DNA of 7,084 nucleotides from CAYOXM01 sp964407925. GTDB taxonomy: Bacteria; Patescibacteriota; Patescibacteriia; SG8-24. The translations under genes and the position numbers were made by a program. The stretch is from contig CAYOXM010000042.1 in assembly GCA_964407925.1 (NCBI GenBank), positions 1 through 7,084 on the forward strand, written 5' to 3'. The stretch's first letter is position 1, and each line of letters starts with the position of its first letter. This document shows positions 7,001 through 7,084 of the stretch, piece by piece. Below the pieces are notes generated by a model, which worked only from the letters and a program-made list of their open reading frames with translations, ran no database searches and was not told where the DNA came from.

Positions 7001-7084
7001 GCCTGTCGGCGTTGAGGGAATAGCCTGTTGCGACGATCCTCTTCCTCGGGGTCATCTCGGCGTCGGCGTTGACCGTCACGCCGA
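1059..7084 (-). CDS. Giant modular repeat fibre / surface protein (5' truncated by window edge)
   Basis: The minus-strand frame is open from the window's right edge to a TAA at 1061-1059, giving about 2007 residues with the N-terminus missing. Residue numbers here count the GTG at 7079 as 1; that codon is probably internal, because the frame continues through the edge. Residues 70-1480 hold about thirteen units of the form V-G-I-G-x-(T/S)-x-P-x-x-x-L-x-V, many preceded by (E)-x-M-R-I-x-x-x-G. Such units are typical of phage tail-fibre-like and CPR surface proteins. A jelly-roll-like domain interrupts the array (about 866-1015). The C-terminal region has a cysteine-containing segment (1590-1642), a DLAEMY...GRVPVKV domain (1649-1782), a beta domain ending FDYWLVD (to 1922), a proline linker, two TSP3-like calcium motifs (1942-1976) and a proline-rich tail. 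I see no membrane segment, LPXTG motif or S74 chaperone domain. Low-complexity Gly/Ser/Thr/Asn/Ala composition and only four cysteines suggest an extracellular, beta-rich, possibly trimeric stalk. The role (adhesion to host cells or polysaccharide) is inference. Confidence 0.85.
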   Translation of the reverse strand, partial: GVTVNADAEMTPRKRIVATGYSLNADRLDDLDTSAAGGSNAFVPVTDSSGNFTLTKNVTVDTDTFFVDSANNRVGAGTNSPQATMHVNGTDGIRFTSGTPTSGLNYIAATSTDVLKASTKGSLTLEFDSDNLLPAGDYFGVYSAGSATPKLAIQSSTGYVSVGTSGVDAHFVVGASASTVTEEMKVQGAADAKISIVADTDNVSEIDNPLISFSQDGATIRSMLGLVGNAGNDPSNNPTTGTLADAIYLGSYLSTIPMQFATDGVVRLTISSAGLVGINTSSPATLFEVEDATSSNAALEELAIHRSRADATAPGAADFGGDMTWRLEGATNNSDVVAAKIRGAWEAAQTNDTTDRDSYLSFATMADNSIGERMRINSAGNVGIGDTSPAALLTVGSGDLFTVDSSGVMTLGSLSSDPTGANGRTYYNTTSNKFRCYQNGAWTDCIGGAGSMSVGGTVTSGTTGSVLFVGSGPVLSQDNANFFWDDTNNRLGIGTATPYAGQLQVNTTNGGGVGGEIWITNNSNTTSSIARLAFDATATGQDTTPAAGIDYFNASSLQNMAFKFYDGVGYNEKLRFQSNGNVGIGQTAPAQLLELSGGNISLGRINSSAYSRYVGIGGSSGTIVENSSGGSQIKFESEADNDNLIHFITHHNGVSHAIRMTIDRDGLVGIGDTTPDALLTLHPATDNAMALKIEQQNSTDGWEWHASNSFGVLRLSRTGTSAGERMTMNATGETGFGDTNPGNAFGGTGSIGQLSVVRTSSGATTTGLNLINAATAANTAVAIDFTPNTNVPLARLNALRTNTGGAGTTDFIFSNYKGASATLTETMRILGDSGSLGIGTATPTQLLTIGAGGNAQIDAGRFNTPSGGFGRYENYLLNSETVGGTSWTNESTIAVTADQTSPDGTASAARRVSTGGAGAADAIKQSVSIASTTATWTASVWMKMTTGSATVNLRINDDNQTGTASAKSVTTAWQRFSVTEAALTSSTSVEFRIETGTNTNVVLWGAQLEKQSDVGVYAKTGTVGITTTQRGLVANSAGNHYMASGVLSVGTVADAEYRISTGGGITGAFYGVTTSSTVGAPQIDLQDTATSQETVLTSQDGAGTTGTFLASWSNHPLMFGTNASSTSGAKMTLDASGRLGIGMASPGARLDVLDTANSATVVQVRGSNTGTGIGQYHQLVVLNENTSANTTAGIGIQHFNASSSAVNAAVLDATLDVVTAGSESGNFRISTMNSGTIGERLRVTSAGNVGIGDSSPTALLTVGSGDLFTVDSSGNVDTNAHMAVGSGASTGANDIIKVQETFTGTTGKTGVTVLTTTNPGANSGGTWDGIYTNVSTSGAGANNFTNRLAGIEANVSIAHSGTTASAFAVNGEAYYTGSSTVTELIGVYGAASDSGTGSVTNLYGMYSNLYLDGLTGTNSYGLRVYQSGTPTSLTNNYGIYIDPVAGGTNAYSIYSNGGTSYHSGAFGIGDTTPDAKLDVTSGGSGTDGIFVDNTSTGDPAVQFRLSDTAQFTMGVDNSSTNDDFVISDGGTLGTSNRFEIDGLSGQIILNPGTSQVYVPIGNLTLNQGDINLSNSYTVNFGAAGAGNYFYWKMAERSGANACASGNATEGIIIRDTGGTQRGHICIDGPSSGTPNKLRFYAESFTTGATDLAEMYSTRPEDGIDAGDVVELDPTGGLMVRKTSAASAHAFGVVSSGAGLMLSGIDEATGQGDTTNGKYVALKGRVPVKVSMENGPIAVGDWLAPSSTPGVAMRADAAGQVIGRALDAASADGKIRLFVEVGWWNGDAVAPNVLGGALPGLQQMTQGIDMAGNVITNVSGISGLNGLWSIDDGGHMTIKEVAAEKFAVTQTDATTTIDSAVIPSGEAHAQVHNPAITAKTKVFVTFRKNPRVAWWVDEVTDGLFVIKTDAPVAEDVAFDYWLVDVDDRRTPPTSSPVPPPPPVDTDGDGLSDVQEGTLGTNPQSPDTDLDGFTDGEEVASGHDPLSSVPIPEPSPAPQDPPPAEESAP
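1134..1256 (-). other. Two thrombospondin type 3-like calcium-binding repeats
   Basis: After the proline run PVPPPPP, residues 1942-1982 contain DTDGDGLSDVQEG (1942-1954) and DTDLDGFTDGEEV (1964-1976), joined by TLGTNPQSP. The regularly spaced Asp residues (D-x-D-x-D-G-x-x-D) are the calcium ligands of bacterial TSP3 repeats. They sit at the extreme C-terminus, before a proline-rich tail ending EESAP. Calcium would be expected to rigidify this segment, which fits an extracellular location. Confidence 0.8.
1314..1568 (-). other. Small beta domain ending in FDYWLVD
   Basis: Residues about 1838-1922 follow a short 'GLWSIDDGGHMTIKEV' linker. They show alternating hydrophobic strands: TTTIDSAVIPSGEAHAQV, AITAKTKVFVTFRKNPR, AWWVDEVTDGLFVIKT and DVAFDYWLVD. 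Similar 'V.V.N..I...T.VF.T......W.V......F.V......D..FDYW.V' modules terminate many GIG-repeat fibres. It is probably an immunoglobulin-like or receptor-tip beta sandwich; the function is unknown. Confidence 0.55.
1734..2135 (-). other. DLAEMY...GRVPVKV domain at the fibre's C-terminal side
   Basis: Residues about 1649-1782 contain DLAEMYSTRPEDGIDAGDVV, a stretch reading AFGVVSSGAGLML, then YVALKGRVPVKVSMENGPIA, VGDWLAPSSTPGVAMRA, GQVIGRALDAA and IRLFVEVGWWN. I recognise this as a recurrent C-terminal module of GIG-repeat proteins in CPR bacteria and phage-like fibres. It resembles the beta-rich domains annotated near Peptidase_G2-type intramolecular chaperones, but I cannot confirm self-cleavage from sequence. 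It probably caps or trimerises the fibre. Confidence 0.65.
2640..6872 (-). repeat. Array of about 13 degenerate G-I-G-x-x-x-P protein repeats within the giant gene
   Basis: With the GTG at 7079 as residue 1, repeat cores lie near residues 72 (VGAGTNSP), 159 (degenerate), 274 (VGINTSSP), 380 (VGIGDTSP), 489 (LGIGTATP), 580 (VGIGQTAP), 667 (VGIGDTTP), 733 (TGFGDTNP), 834 (LGIGTATP), 1022 (degenerate VGITTTQ), 1137 (LGIGMASP), 1247 (VGIGDSSP) and 1465 (FGIGDTTP). Spacing is mostly 65-115 residues, widening to about 190 around the carbohydrate-binding-like domain and about 220 before the last unit. Each core is normally followed by x-x-L-x-V and a variable beta-rich insert. The units are diverged at the DNA level, so this is an old protein repeat array and not a recent tandem expansion. 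Confidence 0.85.
4035..4484 (-). other. Jelly-roll / carbohydrate-binding-module-like domain inside the fibre
   Basis: Residues about 866-1015 of the giant protein differ from the flanking repeats. They run RYENYLLNSETVGGTSW, then TADQTSPDGTASAARRVS, WTASVWMKM, VNLRIND, TTAWQRFSV and VEFRIETGT, ending VVLWGAQLEKQ. The order 'NLL.NSE..W - PDGT.TA - W..SVW.K - V.L.I - TTxWQR - V.L.GAQLE' is the pattern of CBM4/9-like domains found in phage tail and structural proteins, which commonly bind glycans. The fold is assigned by remembered pattern only; ligand binding is inference. Confidence 0.7.

Overview
The window is GC-rich bacterial DNA with four genes: the 3' end of rlmH (+ strand), a small RBBP9/YdeN-type alpha/beta hydrolase (- strand), a tRNA-Leu(UAG) (- strand), and a very long open frame (- strand) filling 1059-7084. 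The giant frame is built from repeats of the type V-G-I-G-x-(T/S)-x-P-x-x-x-L-x-V, followed by a 'DLAEMY...GRVPVKV...STPGVAM' domain. From memory, this architecture is common in predicted surface fibres of Candidatus Patescibacteria (CPR, especially Parcubacteria), so I lean towards a GC-rich member of that group. This is inference from gene content, not proof. UGA is used as a normal stop: rlmH ends exactly at its conserved Tyr-His-Arg followed by TGA. That argues against the UGA-recoded Gracilibacteria/Absconditabacteria.

Layout: 1-239 is the C-terminal half of RlmH, which methylates pseudouridine 1915 of 23S rRNA. Only 3 bp separate it from the convergent hydrolase (243-800, -). From 808 to 940 there is an unusual arrangement. 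The last 21 bp of the tRNA-Leu gene (920-940) are repeated exactly at 808-828, just ahead of the hydrolase start codon. The 91 bp between the copies are GC-rich and full of small palindromes. The intact class II tRNA-Leu occupies 920-1005 (-), with its CCA end encoded. A 53-bp spacer separates it from the stop codon of the giant gene.

The giant gene (2007 codons visible, open at the window's right edge) encodes a secreted or surface fibre-like protein. It has about thirteen repeat units over some 1400 residues and, in mid-array, a jelly-roll-like carbohydrate-binding-type domain. After the array come the DLAEMY domain, a small beta domain ending in FDYWLVD, a proline linker, two thrombospondin type 3-like calcium-binding repeats and a proline-rich tail. 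Its four cysteines form two close pairs. Its N-terminus and any export signal lie outside the window.

The housekeeping genes (rlmH, tRNA) do not form an obvious pathway with the fibre. On the minus strand the order is fibre, tRNA-Leu, repeat region, hydrolase, and the hydrolase may depend on transcription passing through the tRNA. The most interesting points are the modular fibre and the tRNA-3'-end duplication with its palindromic spacer. I see no CRISPR array, transposase, integrase or recognisable defence genes.
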